DNA of 64,000 nucleotides from JANXYW01 sp964458665 (GTDB taxonomy: Bacteria > Chloroflexota > Dehalococcoidia > DSTF01 > JACRBR01): contig CAYWOO010000056.1 of the NCBI GenBank assembly GCA_964458665.1, forward strand, positions 1 to 64,000, read 5' to 3'. A program made the position numbers and the translations under genes. The notes under the pieces were generated by a model, which had not been told where the DNA came from, searched no databases, and saw nothing but the letters and a program-made list of their open reading frames with translations. Each line of letters starts with the position of its first letter. Position 1 is the stretch's first letter. Shown one piece after another: positions 27,664 to 36,231 of this stretch.

Positions 27664-28965
27664 GTGAAATGGTTCATCGTTGCCGCATGCGGCGTTCTCG
27701 GCGCCGCGGGCTTGATCGCGGCGGCCCGATCGGCCGGCCCCACGCAGGCCGGCAACTTCGATATCACGCCCATGACCGCCACGCGGACGGCGACGCCGCT
27801 CCCCACCAGCACACCAACGGCGCCGACGCCGGTGCCGACACCTGTAGCACAGCCCAGCCTCGCGGCGCTGGGGCCGGGCATCATGGTGGCTGAATGCCGC
27901 GGTCTGGCGCGCGACGCGGTCCGCGTCATCTTCCTCTGGACTCCGTCAGGAGCGGGCGCGCAGTATGTCGATCTGAGCCTGCAGAACAACGGCTTCGCGC
28001 CGGGTACGTTCGTCAGTGCCGGCGGCTTCGGCCCGGGCATGTATGGCCTCGTCTGGGACGGGCTGCGCCAGGGGCTGACGCACTTCGCCCGTGTGAACAC
28101 GTACACCAGCGCCGGCTGGCGAGAGAGCGGCACGCTTTCGTTCTACACGCCGCTGTGCGACCTCGCCGCCAGTGCGCCGCCCGCGCAGGCGCCGGATCTG
28201 CTCGCGTTGCGCGCCAGCATCGCGGCAGCGATCGACGCGGGATCGATCGACACCGCCGTCGCGATCACCGACCTCCGTACTGGCGAAACGATCGACGTCG
28301 CGGGCAGCGATCGGCGGCTTCCTGGCTGCACGATCAATCTCTTCGCGCTGATGCAGGTCGTCGCCGATCTGCAAGGCTACCGCTATCCCGAGCCGGAGCC
28401 GGGCGACCTCATCGGTCAGACGATCAATCGCTCCGATCCGGTGACGGCGCGCCGGCTTGTGCGCGACTGGCTGGGCGCGGGCAATCTCTTCGCTGGCATC
28501 GAACGTGTGAACAACTTCATGCATGCGCTCGGCATGGGCGACACGCTGATGGATCATCCGCCCGCGTTCCCCGAGGAATCGCTGGCCGGCGCCGGCAACC
28601 GCATCACGGCGCTCGATGTGAACCGCGGCTTGCAAGCGCTATGGGACGGCCGCACGCTCGCACCGTTTTGGCGCGACTATCTCCTCCAGAAGATGACGTT
28701 GGTCAAGCCCGGACTGAACTACCTCATCCCCGCCGGCACCAGCGCCGGCGCGACGGTCTCGCACAAGAACGGCTTCCTCTTCGAGGAGGGCTGGGCGGAC
28801 AACGATGTTGGCATCGTCTGGTACGAGCGCGGCGGCGAACGCTATGGCTATGCCATCTCGTTCTTCACCGAGAATGTGCCTGGCAAGTACGACGACATCC
28901 CGCTCGGCCAGCAGATATCGTCGCTGGCGTATCAATGGTTCGTCGGGCGCTACGGGTATCCGTAG
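27664..28965 (+). CDS. Secreted serine hydrolase (beta-lactamase-like) with altered active-site motifs
   Basis: The 433-residue protein begins with a signal peptide or anchor (about 1-25), then a Thr/Pro linker, a beta domain (about 75-165) and a C-terminal beta-lactamase-like domain. In this fold the SxxK serine and lysine would lie at the start of the helix after VAGSDRRLPG, but the sequence reads CTINLFAL, with no lysine. SDN appears as SDP and KTG as KNG (in SHKNGF). Either catalysis differs or the domain only binds peptidoglycan-like ligands. GTG at 27664 has GGGAG seven bases upstream and is preferred to the longer open frame. It is a single gene after the divergent dut. Confidence 0.7.
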   Translation: MKWFIVAACGVLGAAGLIAAARSAGPTQAGNFDITPMTATRTATPLPTSTPTAPTPVPTPVAQPSLAALGPGIMVAECRGLARDAVRVIFLWTPSGAGAQYVDLSLQNNGFAPGTFVSAGGFGPGMYGLVWDGLRQGLTHFARVNTYTSAGWRESGTLSFYTPLCDLAASAPPAQAPDLLALRASIAAAIDAGSIDTAVAITDLRTGETIDVAGSDRRLPGCTINLFALMQVVADLQGYRYPEPEPGDLIGQTINRSDPVTARRLVRDWLGAGNLFAGIERVNNFMHALGMGDTLMDHPPAFPEESLAGAGNRITALDVNRGLQALWDGRTLAPFWRDYLLQKMTLVKPGLNYLIPAGTSAGATVSHKNGFLFEEGWADNDVGIVWYERGGERYGYAISFFTENVPGKYDDIPLGQQISSLAYQWFVGRYGYP

Positions 28966-28996
28966 CTCTGCGTTTGGTCTGGTGAACCCACAACGG

Positions 28997-29015
28997 CGCG
29001 GGCTGAACGCCCGCG
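28997..29015. repeat. Perfect seven-base-pair hairpin, TGAAC loop
   Basis: CGCGGGC and GCCCGCG pair around TGAAC. It is the best copy of the TGAAC-loop class. It is not followed by a T-run, so its role as a terminator is unsure. Confidence 0.6.
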
Positions 29016-29083
29016 TTCAGAGAAGTGGCCGGCGCCATCTCCGGCGACGCTCCCGTTCTTTGAATCAGTAGTTCCGGCGGCCC

Positions 29084-29106
29084 TTCTGTGCAATCCGCGC
29101 AATCTG
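29084..29106 (+). repeat. Degenerate CTGTG/AATCCGCGC tandem phrase
   Basis: TTCTGTGC, AATCCGCGC and AATCTGTGG follow each other with a nine-base period, echoing the array at 16444-16473. Confidence 0.45.
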
Positions 29107-29137
29107 TGGTTTCGACTCACCCCATGCACGCACAGAA

Positions 29138-29165
29138 TTGCACGCCTCAGTGCCGGTGTTACCAT
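29138..29165 (+). promoter_or_regulatory. Promoter placed for leaderless XRE-regulator mRNA
   Basis: TTGCAC (29138-29143) and TACCAT (29160-29165) are 16 bases apart; the ATG at 29172 starts six bases after the -10 and lacks a Shine-Dalgarno. Confidence 0.4.
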
Positions 29166-29171
29166 GTAGCT

Positions 29172-29609
29172 ATGCCGGAACGCGACGAGGTCCAGATCGC
29201 ACGCTGGGACGCCATCCGCAGCCGCATCGGCGGCGGACTGCGCGGCATGCGCGGGGCCAGCCGGTCTCAGGCGCAGCTTGCGTGGGAGCTGGACGAACTC
29301 GGGTTCCACATCAGCCAGAGTATGGTCTCGCGCTACGAGCAGGGCCAGGGTGAAGTACCGCTGACGCTGGAGCGGATGGTCGGCTGGGCGCTCTGCTGCG
29401 ACGCGCTAAGTTCCGGGCACTTGCGCGAGATTCTGGAGCTCGGCGGCTACTCGCTGCCGTGGACGCGTGGCGATATGACGCAGTTCGACGACCTGCTCCG
29501 CAAGTACCGCGCGCTCTCCCGCCCCGACCAGGGCGTCGTCCGCCGCTGGCTCTTGTGGCACCTGCTGGGGCTCCGACCCTCCGGCGCGCAGCAGGAGCAG
29601 CGCGTATGA
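29172..29609 (+). CDS. XRE-family helix-turn-helix regulator
   Basis: The 145-residue protein has an XRE/Cro-type DNA-binding domain at about 17-75: RGASRSQAQLAWELDELG gives the first helices and SQSMVSRYEQGQGEVP the recognition helix and following turn. The C-terminal half (about 95-145) is helical, with basic and aromatic residues, and may be a dimerisation or sensor part. Its stop overlaps the start of the next gene (ATGA). XRE regulators in this arrangement usually pair with an ImmA/IrrE-type protein, and the neighbour indeed resembles a degenerate one. The promoter looks leaderless. Targets are unknown. Confidence 0.85.
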   Translation: MPERDEVQIARWDAIRSRIGGGLRGMRGASRSQAQLAWELDELGFHISQSMVSRYEQGQGEVPLTLERMVGWALCCDALSSGHLREILELGGYSLPWTRGDMTQFDDLLRKYRALSRPDQGVVRRWLLWHLLGLRPSGAQQEQRV

Positions 29610-30232
29610 TCGACACGGGCGTACTCGATGAAACCCGCCGCCAGATCGGTGGCCGTCTGCGGTCCCTTCCAATGGATGGCGACGCGCACACGCGCACATT
29701 CCGCCTCCGCGCCATGCTGCAAGAGATGGATGTGCACTGCGACGACACCGCCGAGCTGCAGGATGTCGACGCGGTCCTGCTCACGTCCGCCCGTGGCACG
29801 GAAGCACTTTTCGCCGCCCGCCTCGACGACGACAGCCGCCTCCGCACGTACGCACGCGTCATCGCGCGCGTGCTTGTGGGCGAGATGCACGGCCCCATCG
29901 ACGCCAAGATCGAGTATCCGGCGAAGCACGCGACCGGCTCGCGGCAGGAACGCGAGGAGGATGCCGTCGTCGCCTTCCTTGCAGGCACGCTCGTCGATGG
30001 CCGGCTGGACGCCGCTCCGCGGCCGCTCTTCGAGGTCGTGCCGAAGCTTACGCTCGCGTTCACGCCGCGCACCGCGGCGCGCTCGACGCTCGGCGGCTTC
30101 CACCTCTGGAGCGACTTCTGGTACAAGCGCTCGAACATGTACCGACGCTGGCGCTCGCGCCGCGATGTTAGCAAAGCCATCGGCCGCATCTGCGTCGCCC
30201 TCGACCACAACCGTCTCGTCGCCGGGCACTAG
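29606..30232 (+). CDS. Degenerate ImmA/IrrE-like protein lacking the HExxH motif
   Basis: The 208-residue product resembles the ImmA/IrrE (COG2856) layout by pattern and context. A beta segment (about 51-72: VDAVLLTSARGTEALFAARL) is followed by a helix where metallopeptidases carry HExxH, and later by a helix like the third-ligand helix (EREEDAVVAFLAGTL, about 116-129). Here the first helix reads TYARVIARVLVGEMHG (81-96), so no zinc site remains. It may be a sensing or anti-repressor partner without protease activity. It is coupled to the XRE gene by a four-base overlap. The family assignment is my inference; the coupled pair is directly visible. Confidence 0.5.
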   Translation: MIDTGVLDETRRQIGGRLRSLPMDGDAHTRTFRLRAMLQEMDVHCDDTAELQDVDAVLLTSARGTEALFAARLDDDSRLRTYARVIARVLVGEMHGPIDAKIEYPAKHATGSRQEREEDAVVAFLAGTLVDGRLDAAPRPLFEVVPKLTLAFTPRTAARSTLGGFHLWSDFWYKRSNMYRRWRSRRDVSKAIGRICVALDHNRLVAGH

Positions 30233-30240
30233 CCGCGCAT

Positions 30241-30996
30241 ATGCCTGTCATCAGCTGCGTCTGCGGCCACCGGCTCGACTACGCAAATGACGCCGCGTTG
30301 TTCGCCGCCTACCGCGCGCACTCCGACGAAGCGCATGCCGATCTCGCGATCACCGACGCGGATGTCCACACATCCGTAGCCGCGGCTGCGCGCATGACGC
30401 GCTGGGACGGCGCCAGGAAGCCAGTTGGTGGCCCCATCGAGATCAAAGCGCTCAAGCCCGAACTCGCGGACGACTTCCTCGCCTTCTTCGACCGCGATGC
30501 CTTCATGGACAACCCCGACTGGTCGGGGTGCTACTGCCTCTTCTATCAGTTCACGGGCGAAGACTGGGAAGACGCGACTCCGGAACAGAACCGCGCCGCG
30601 AAGGAAGCACTGATCGTCCGCGGGGAGGCGCATGGCTGCCTCGCGTACCTCGATGGCGCTCCCGTTGGCTGGTGTCACGCCGCTCCGCGCGCGTCGCTGC
30701 CTGGCCTCGACCGCGTCCCGGAGTTCTCTTGCGATGGCGATCCGGCCGAGATCGGCGCCATCGTCTGCTTCAACGTCGCGGCGCCGTATCGTGGCCAGGG
30801 CCTTGCGCGCCGCCTGCTCGATACAGCCTGTGATGACCTCCGCGCGCGGGGCTTCGCGATCGCCGAGGCGTATCCGGCGAAGCGCGCGCGGTCGGACGCG
30901 CGCGACTACCACGGCCGCCTCGAGATGTTCCTCAAGGCCGGGTTCGCCATACACCGTGAGGGCGAGCGCTTCGCGATCGTCCGCAAGGCGCTCTGA
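30241..30996 (+). CDS. GNAT acetyltransferase with N-terminal DUF1059-like domain
   Basis: The 251-residue protein joins two parts. The first (about 1-55, starting MPVISCVCGHRLDYANDAAL) resembles the small DUF1059 domain, with two cysteines. The second (about 65-250) is a GNAT domain, whose acetyl-CoA-binding loop is VAAPYRGQGLARRLL (about 182-196). GNAT enzymes acetylate amines, small molecules or proteins; the substrate is unknown. It begins eight bases after the ImmA-like stop, so it probably shares the transcript of the XRE pair. No strong ribosome-binding site is seen. Confidence 0.82.
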   Translation: MPVISCVCGHRLDYANDAALFAAYRAHSDEAHADLAITDADVHTSVAAAARMTRWDGARKPVGGPIEIKALKPELADDFLAFFDRDAFMDNPDWSGCYCLFYQFTGEDWEDATPEQNRAAKEALIVRGEAHGCLAYLDGAPVGWCHAAPRASLPGLDRVPEFSCDGDPAEIGAIVCFNVAAPYRGQGLARRLLDTACDDLRARGFAIAEAYPAKRARSDARDYHGRLEMFLKAGFAIHREGERFAIVRKAL

Positions 30997-31018
30997 GGGC
31001 CGACTCCTCTCTTGGAGC

Positions 31019-31035
31019 GCGGGCGTTCAGCACGC
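31019..31035. repeat. Degenerate GCGGGC-GTTCA-GCACGC hairpin
   Basis: This is a decayed copy of the TGAAC/GTTCA-loop hairpin, with one mismatch in the stem, in the gap between the GNAT and LLM genes. Confidence 0.4.
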
Positions 31036-31143
31036 ATCGCTGCCGCGTGGTGCGGATCCAGTCTTCGGAGCGCGGGCGCTCGAAACGGGATGGTACTCCG
31101 CCACCCACTAGCCCTACGACCGCTCGTCCCGCATCCTTCTTAC

Positions 31144-31164
31144 CGAAGACCGACGACCGACCGC
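31144..31164 (+). repeat. GAC-rich micro-repeat, third copy
   Basis: GAAGACCGACGACCGACCG precedes a segment containing GGAGCCCAACCATG, much like the GGAGCCCGAACCATG that follows the copy at 20651. Confidence 0.4.
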
Positions 31165-31183
31165 CTGGATCAGGAGCCCAACC

Positions 31184-32095
31184 ATGCCGCAGATGCCATC
31201 CCTCTCGCTCGTTGCCGTCGCAGGCCGCCGACGCGCCACGATCGAACTCGCGCAGGAGATCGAGCGACGCGGCTACCAGGGCATCTACTTGCCGAGCTTC
31301 GGCGATGCGATGGGTCTCGCCGTCGCGCTTGCCTTGGAGACGAAGACGATCCCGTTTGGCACGACAGTGCAGCCGATCTATCTGCGCCAGCCGTCCGACT
31401 TCGCGGGACAGGCCGCGTTCATCCACGAGATGAGTGGCGGGCGATTCCACTTCGGCATCGGCGTCACACACGGTCCCGTGCACCAGCGGCTCGGCGTTGC
31501 CGTCGGTAAGCCGCTCGCTGATATGCGCAGCTTCGTCGCGGCCGTCCGCAAGGCGGGCGAGCAGGGCGCTGGTGAGCTGCCGCCGATCGTGCTGGCGACG
31601 CTCCGCCGCAAAATGGTCGAGCTTTCAGCCGAGATCGCCGAAGGCTGCGTGTGGGCGAACGGGTCCCGTTCGCATATGCAGGCATCGCTGGCGCACCTTC
31701 CGGCGGAGAAGCGGAACGACGCGTCGTTCTACATCGGCGATATGATCCCCACCTGCATCTCTGACGATCGCGAGGCAGCGGCGGCCGTCATGCGCCGCAC
31801 GCTCACTGGCTATGTCATGCTGCCGAACTACCGCAACTACTGGATCGAGGCCGGCTACGAGGAGGAGATGCGCGCCATCGAGGCGACGCAGGCCTCGGGC
31901 GATGTCGCGAAGATCCCTGGCCTGATGTCCGATCGGTGGCTGAAGGACTGCACGCTCTACGGCAGCGCAGCAGAGGTGCGCGAGGGCGTCGAGGCGTGGT
32001 TCGCCGCCGGCGTGCGCACGCCGATTCTTGTGCCGTCGAGTGCGTCGGGCGGCCAGATGAAGGCGTTCGAAGAGATGTTCGCCGCGTTCGCGTAG
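31184..32095 (+). CDS. LLM-class flavin-dependent oxidoreductase
   Basis: This 303-residue member of the luciferase-like family shows AGRRRATIELAQEIERRGY, then GIYLPSFGDAMGLAVALALE, TTVQPIYLRQPSDFAGQAAF, and MSGGRFHFGIGVTHGP (about 86-101), the segment that binds the flavin phosphate. Its middle region is nearest in style to F420-dependent relatives. AGGAG lies seven bases before the ATG at 31184. It is followed by an alpha/beta hydrolase on the same strand with an 80-base gap. Substrate unknown. Confidence 0.86.
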   Translation: MPQMPSLSLVAVAGRRRATIELAQEIERRGYQGIYLPSFGDAMGLAVALALETKTIPFGTTVQPIYLRQPSDFAGQAAFIHEMSGGRFHFGIGVTHGPVHQRLGVAVGKPLADMRSFVAAVRKAGEQGAGELPPIVLATLRRKMVELSAEIAEGCVWANGSRSHMQASLAHLPAEKRNDASFYIGDMIPTCISDDREAAAAVMRRTLTGYVMLPNYRNYWIEAGYEEEMRAIEATQASGDVAKIPGLMSDRWLKDCTLYGSAAEVREGVEAWFAAGVRTPILVPSSASGGQMKAFEEMFAAFA

Positions 32096-32175
32096 CGTCG
32101 CGTTGGCTATCGGGTGCGGTTCGCAGGCGTTACGCTGAACGAGTCAGCCGGGCGCACCCACTGAAGGGATCGCAC

Positions 32176-32991
32176 ATGCCGTACGCGGCCGCATCCGGCG
32201 CGCGCCTCTACTACGAAGTCCACGGCCAGGGCGAGCCGCTGCTCCTCCACCCCGGCTTGGGCTGCACGGTCGAGATCTACTGGGCGAACGCGCAGCCGCT
32301 CGCCCAGCACTTTCGCGTGATCGTGTTCGATCCCCGCGGTGCAGGCCGATCGAGCATCGGCGACGTATCGGCGACGCCGAAGACCTACGCCGACGACGCC
32401 GCTGCCGTGCTCGACGCTGAAGGCATTGCCGCGGCGCATGTCTTCGGCACGTCGTTCGGCGGCATGATGGCGCAGCACATCGCGCTCGAGCATCCGCGGC
32501 GTGTGCGGCGCCTCGTGCTCGGTTGCACGACGGCAGGCGGACCGCAGCACGTGCTGCCGGCGCCTGAAAACATGCTCAAGTTCATCGCCGCCAGCGATAT
32601 CACAGATCCGGTCGCCGCGGTGCGATCGACCTACGCGCTGAACTACAGTGACGGGTACATTGCCGCGCACGACGCGGAGATCGTGGCGCGCTCGCAGGCG
32701 AACGCCGAGTTGCGCTCGACCCGGGAGGGCCGTGCGACGCAGATCGCGGCGGTACAGGCGCACGACACGCGCGCGCGGCTGCGCGAAATCGCCCGTCCGA
32801 CGTTCGTCGCGCACGGCACGGACGACGGTACGGTTCCCGTCGAGAACGGCCGCGTGCTCGCTGCCGGCATCCCCGGCTCGCGACTAAAGCTCTATCCCGG
32901 CGGGCGCCACCTCTTCTTCATGGAGTGCGCGGACGAGTTGAACGCGGACATCGTCGCATTCCTGCGCGAAGGCGACGCGCCGGCGAAATAG
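32176..32991 (+). CDS. Alpha/beta hydrolase
   Basis: The 271-residue protein has the alpha/beta-hydrolase elements in order: HPGLGCTVEIYW (oxyanion segment), FDPRGAGRSS, the nucleophile elbow GTSFGG near residue 94, an acidic residue in AHGTDDGTVP, and the histidine in GGRHLFF. The family covers esterases, lactonases, epoxide hydrolases and haloperoxidase-like enzymes. GAAGGGAT precedes the ATG at 32176. A paralogue-like gene stands at 33418, beyond a broken NUDIX gene. It has no signal peptide. Its specificity is open; placement after an LLM oxidase suggests hydrolysis of an oxidised product. Confidence 0.88.
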   Translation: MPYAAASGARLYYEVHGQGEPLLLHPGLGCTVEIYWANAQPLAQHFRVIVFDPRGAGRSSIGDVSATPKTYADDAAAVLDAEGIAAAHVFGTSFGGMMAQHIALEHPRRVRRLVLGCTTAGGPQHVLPAPENMLKFIAASDITDPVAAVRSTYALNYSDGYIAAHDAEIVARSQANAELRSTREGRATQIAAVQAHDTRARLREIARPTFVAHGTDDGTVPVENGRVLAAGIPGSRLKLYPGGRHLFFMECADELNADIVAFLREGDAPAK

Positions 32992-33002
32992 CAGCGTCTC
33001 GG

Positions 33003-33350
33003 ATGAATACGCCCTTACCCGAATACTCGAAAGTGATCTGCTATGTCGTGCGCCGAGATCGTGTCTTGGCGTTCAGGCATCGTGACCATCCTGAGGCTGG
33101 CGTGCAGGTCCCGGCCGGGACGATCGAACCCGGTGAGGCGAGGTGGACTATCGATTCGACTATCCGCCGCGACTCGAACTGCACCACCGGCATTTCTTCC
33201 AGTTGCGGATTGCTACCGCTGACGAAGGTTGGTCGCACTTCGCTGAGGGCCAGTTCTGGTTCGATTTCGAGTGGTTGCCGCTGGACCCGGCACGCAGAGT
33301 TCGGAGCCCAGCAGGGCGCGCTCTTGCATCTCGTGCGCCCGGCTACGTAG
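33003..33350 (+). pseudogene. Decayed NUDIX hydrolase gene
   Basis: The first frame reads MNTPLPEYSKVICYVVRRD and VPAGTIEPGEA, the first half of a NUDIX domain. The rest of the Nudix box (the RExxEExG helix) is missing. A second frame then gives the late part of the fold (LHHRHFFQLRIATADEGW, EGQFWFDFEWLPLD), and a third frame gives the end (EFGAQQGALLHLVRPAT, stop 33348-33350). So there is an internal deletion plus at least one further frameshift, too much for sequencing noise alone. The loss of the catalytic box means no active enzyme. Confidence 0.75.
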
Positions 33351-33417
33351 TGCTGCTTCCGAGCCCGGCGACTGGCTGCTACGCTTGCGTGGCCCACGAG
33401 ATACGAGAGGACTCTTC

Positions 33418-34299
33418 ATGACCATTGCGAAGATCAACGACATCGACATGTACTACGAGGAGCACGGCGACCCGAACGCAGAGCCGTTGCTGCTGATCAT
33501 GGGGTTCGCGATGAACGCCACGTCGTGGGCGCTGCAGATCCCTGCGCTCGCCGAGCGCTATCGCGTGATCGCGTTCGACAGTCGTGGTGTAGGGCGCACG
33601 ACGCAGCCGGAAGGGCCGTATAGCGTGCCGCAGATGGCCGCCGACGCGGCGGCCTTGCTCGACCACATCGGCATCGAGTCGACGCACGTCGTGGGCGCGT
33701 CTATGGGCGGCATGATCGCGCAGGAGTTCGCGCTCAGGCATCCCTCGCGTGTGCGCGGGTTGGTGCTGGCATGCACGACGCCGGGTGGCTCGCACTCGGT
33801 CGGCTACGAGGAGATGATGACGCAGTCGGCGGAGGGCTTAGCGCTGACCGACCTCTCGGCGATGATGACGCCTGAGGGCGTGAAGGAAGGCATGGACCGC
33901 CTCTTCACGGCCGAGTTCCAAGCGCGTCCGAGCGCCGGTGCCATCCAGATGGGGCTTGCCGGCATGCTGTATCCGCAGACGCTGACCGGCATGAAGGGGC
34001 AGCTGGCCGCTGTGCGCGCGCACGACACGTACGATCGACTGCCGAAGATCACGGCGCCGACCCTGGTTATCGCGGGCGACGCGGATACCTTCGTCCACGC
34101 GGGGAACTCGCCGATTCTGGCGAGCCGCATACGGGGAGCGAAGCTGATCATGATTCCGGGGCAGAAGCACGGCTTCACGGCCGAGAAGCCGGACGAAACA
34201 AACAGCGCGATCCTCGATTTCCTTGCCCAGGCGGAGGCGATGGCGTCCGCGCCGAAGCAGTCGTTGTGGTCGCGGCTGTTCGGCCGCCGCGTGGCGTAG
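33418..34299 (+). CDS. Alpha/beta hydrolase
   Basis: The 293-residue protein carries GFAMNATSWALQIP (oxyanion region), FDSRGVGRTTQPEG, the elbow GASMGG near residue 98, the acid in IAGDADTFVH and the base in GQKHGF. A basic C-terminal tail (KQSLWSRLFGRRVA) extends past the fold. Members with a Met at the elbow position SMGG include 3-oxoadipate enol-lactonase-like enzymes and esterases. GAGAGG lies seven bases before the ATG at 33418. The gap to tldD is 14 bases, so the pair may be co-transcribed. Exact substrate unknown. Confidence 0.88.
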   Translation: MTIAKINDIDMYYEEHGDPNAEPLLLIMGFAMNATSWALQIPALAERYRVIAFDSRGVGRTTQPEGPYSVPQMAADAAALLDHIGIESTHVVGASMGGMIAQEFALRHPSRVRGLVLACTTPGGSHSVGYEEMMTQSAEGLALTDLSAMMTPEGVKEGMDRLFTAEFQARPSAGAIQMGLAGMLYPQTLTGMKGQLAAVRAHDTYDRLPKITAPTLVIAGDADTFVHAGNSPILASRIRGAKLIMIPGQKHGFTAEKPDETNSAILDFLAQAEAMASAPKQSLWSRLFGRRVA

Positions 34300-34313
34300 A
34301 GGGAGTCGGCACC

Positions 34314-35756
34314 ATGCGAGATCTCGCTATGCGCGCGCTCGACACCGCGAAGTCGCGCGGTGCGGACTACGCCGATGTGCGGATCGTCCGCTTCAAGTCG
34401 GAGAACATCACCGTCCGCAACAAGAACGTCGAGGCGCTGACCGCCGACGAGTCGCTCGGATTCGGCGTGCGCGTCATCGTCGATGGCTTCTGGGGCTTCG
34501 CCGCCAGCCACAAGATGACCCTCGATGAAGCCGCCGCCGTCGCTGCCGAAGCCGTCCGCGTGGCGAAGGCGTCCGGCCTTGTACGCGGGCCGCGCGCCGA
34601 CATCGGCCCGCCGCAGTCCGTCAGCGGCACGTACCGGACGCCTGTGGTGAAGGATCCCTTCGCCGTGTCGCTCGATGACAAGATCGCCCTGCTGATTCGC
34701 GCCAACGAGACGATGAACGCCGTGCCGAATATCGTCGCCGCGGAGGGAAACATCTACTGCCAGCGCGAGGACAAGATCTTCGCCAGCACCGAGGACGCCT
34801 ACATCGAGCAGGAGCTCTACGAGACCGGCTGCGGTCTCGAGGCGACCGCCGTGGACGAGGGCGAGGTGCAGAACCGCTCGTACCCCAACAGCGTTGGTCG
34901 TCATCAAGGCACCGAAGGCTGGGAGTTCGTCGAGCGCTACGACCTCGCGGGAAACGCGCAGCGGGTCGCCGAAGAGGCGTCCGCGCTGCTGCGTGCAAGA
35001 ACGATGGAGCCCGGCACTACGACGCTCATCCTCGATGGCAGCCAGGTCGCGCTGCAGATCCACGAGTCGTGCGGCCACCCGATCGAGCTGGACCGCGTGC
35101 TGGGCACCGAGGCGGCGTTCGCGGGGATGAGCTTCCTCACGACGGACAAGCTCGGCTCGTTCATGTACGGTTCGCCACTCGTGAACATGACGGCCGACGC
35201 GACGATCCCCGGCGGCCTCGGCACGTTCGGGTTCGACGACGAAGGCGTGCCGGCGCACTCGACGCCGATCGTCCGTGAAGGCCGCTTCCTCGGCTACTTG
35301 ACATCGCGCGAGACGGCAGCATCGCTGGGGCAGCTCAGTCAGGGCGCGATGCGCGCGTCGGGCTGGAATCGCATCCCGCTGATCCGCATGACGAACGTCA
35401 GCCTGGAGCCGGGTGAGTGGACACTCGCCGACATGATCGCCGATACCGACGACGGTGTGTACATGGAGACGAATCGCAGCTGGAGCATCGACGACAAGCG
35501 CTTGAACTTCCAGTTTGGCACCGAGATCGGCCGCGAGATCAAGCACGGCAAGCTCGGCGATCTGATCAAGAACCCGACATACACCGGCATCACGCCGCGC
35601 TTCTGGGGCAGCTGCGATGCCATCGGCAATCGCGACGAGTGGGTGGTATGGGGGACGCCAAACTGCGGAAAAGGCCAGCCCGAGCAGGTCGCACACACCG
35701 GCCACGGCGCCTCGGCGGCACGGTTTCGGAATGTGCAGGTCGGGTTGATGAAGTAG
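34314..35756 (+). CDS. tldD: TldD/PmbA-family metalloprotease, TldD type
   Basis: TldD with TldE (PmbA) degrades small peptides such as microcin precursors and antitoxin-like proteins. This 480-residue protein has the TldD-type zinc motif HESCGH near residue 250, within LQIHESCGHPIELDR, and the C-terminal segment NCGKGQPEQVAHTGHGA, plus GTFGFDDEGVPA. It looks catalytically intact. TldE is not in the window, so its partner must lie elsewhere. GGGAG stands eight bases before the ATG. The gene is followed by the inverted-repeat-bound four-helix unit. Confidence 0.92.
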   Translation: MRDLAMRALDTAKSRGADYADVRIVRFKSENITVRNKNVEALTADESLGFGVRVIVDGFWGFAASHKMTLDEAAAVAAEAVRVAKASGLVRGPRADIGPPQSVSGTYRTPVVKDPFAVSLDDKIALLIRANETMNAVPNIVAAEGNIYCQREDKIFASTEDAYIEQELYETGCGLEATAVDEGEVQNRSYPNSVGRHQGTEGWEFVERYDLAGNAQRVAEEASALLRARTMEPGTTTLILDGSQVALQIHESCGHPIELDRVLGTEAAFAGMSFLTTDKLGSFMYGSPLVNMTADATIPGGLGTFGFDDEGVPAHSTPIVREGRFLGYLTSRETAASLGQLSQGAMRASGWNRIPLIRMTNVSLEPGEWTLADMIADTDDGVYMETNRSWSIDDKRLNFQFGTEIGREIKHGKLGDLIKNPTYTGITPRFWGSCDAIGNRDEWVVWGTPNCGKGQPEQVAHTGHGASAARFRNVQVGLMK

Positions 35757-35766
35757 GGTGGAGTCG

Positions 35767-35796
35767 CTCAGTCTTTCGGTCTTTCGGTCGCTCAGT
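35767..35796. repeat. Left inverted repeat of the four-helix-bundle unit
   Basis: Thirty bases that match the reverse complement of 36227-36256 at 26 positions. Read on the minus strand the repeat consists of four eight-base units near ACTGAGCG and ACCGAAAG. Confidence 0.8.
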
Positions 35797-35832
35797 TTGG
35801 CACGAACGTCGCTGTGGCGTTGAAGGTGAGCC

Positions 35833-36231
35833 ATGCAGGACTTTCGCAACTTGAAGGTTTGGGAGAAGGCACATCGTCTAACGCTGGACGTCTATAGCGC
35901 GACCGAAGCATTTCCATCGAAGGAACAATACGGACTCACGAGCCAGATTCGGCGGGCGTGCAGCTCGATCCCGGCGAACATCGCTGAGGGCTGCGGACGC
36001 ATCGGTGACGCCGAGTTGGTGCGCTTCCTTGCGATCGCGATGGGCTCCGCGAGCGAACTGGAGTATCATCTGCTTCTGAGCCGCGACCTGCACTTCTTGG
36101 AACGTGATGCGCACGACCGTTTGTCGGACGAAGCACGAGCTGTAAAGAGCATGCTTGCATCGCTGATCCGCAAGATCCGTCCGGCGCCGAATCGGCGTGC
36201 TCCCGGGTCGGCGGACGCGCCCCCTGACTGA
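35833..36231 (+). CDS. Four-helix-bundle protein (23S rRNA intervening-sequence protein / S23-like)
   Basis: The 132-residue protein starts with MQDFRNLKVWEKAHRLTLDV, the hallmark of the S23/IVP four-helix-bundle family, and has IRRACSSIPANIAEGCGR (about 39-56) and RFLAIAMGSASELEYHLLL (about 64-82). Relatives are encoded inside intervening sequences of 23S rRNA and form pentamers; some assist diversity-generating retroelements. Their molecular role is largely unknown. Here the gene lies between tldD and an amidohydrolase gene and is enclosed by 30-bp inverted repeats. Its stop codon (36229-36231) falls inside the right repeat. The ATG at 35833 has GGTGAG upstream. Confidence 0.9.
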   Translation: MQDFRNLKVWEKAHRLTLDVYSATEAFPSKEQYGLTSQIRRACSSIPANIAEGCGRIGDAELVRFLAIAMGSASELEYHLLLSRDLHFLERDAHDRLSDEARAVKSMLASLIRKIRPAPNRRAPGSADAPPD

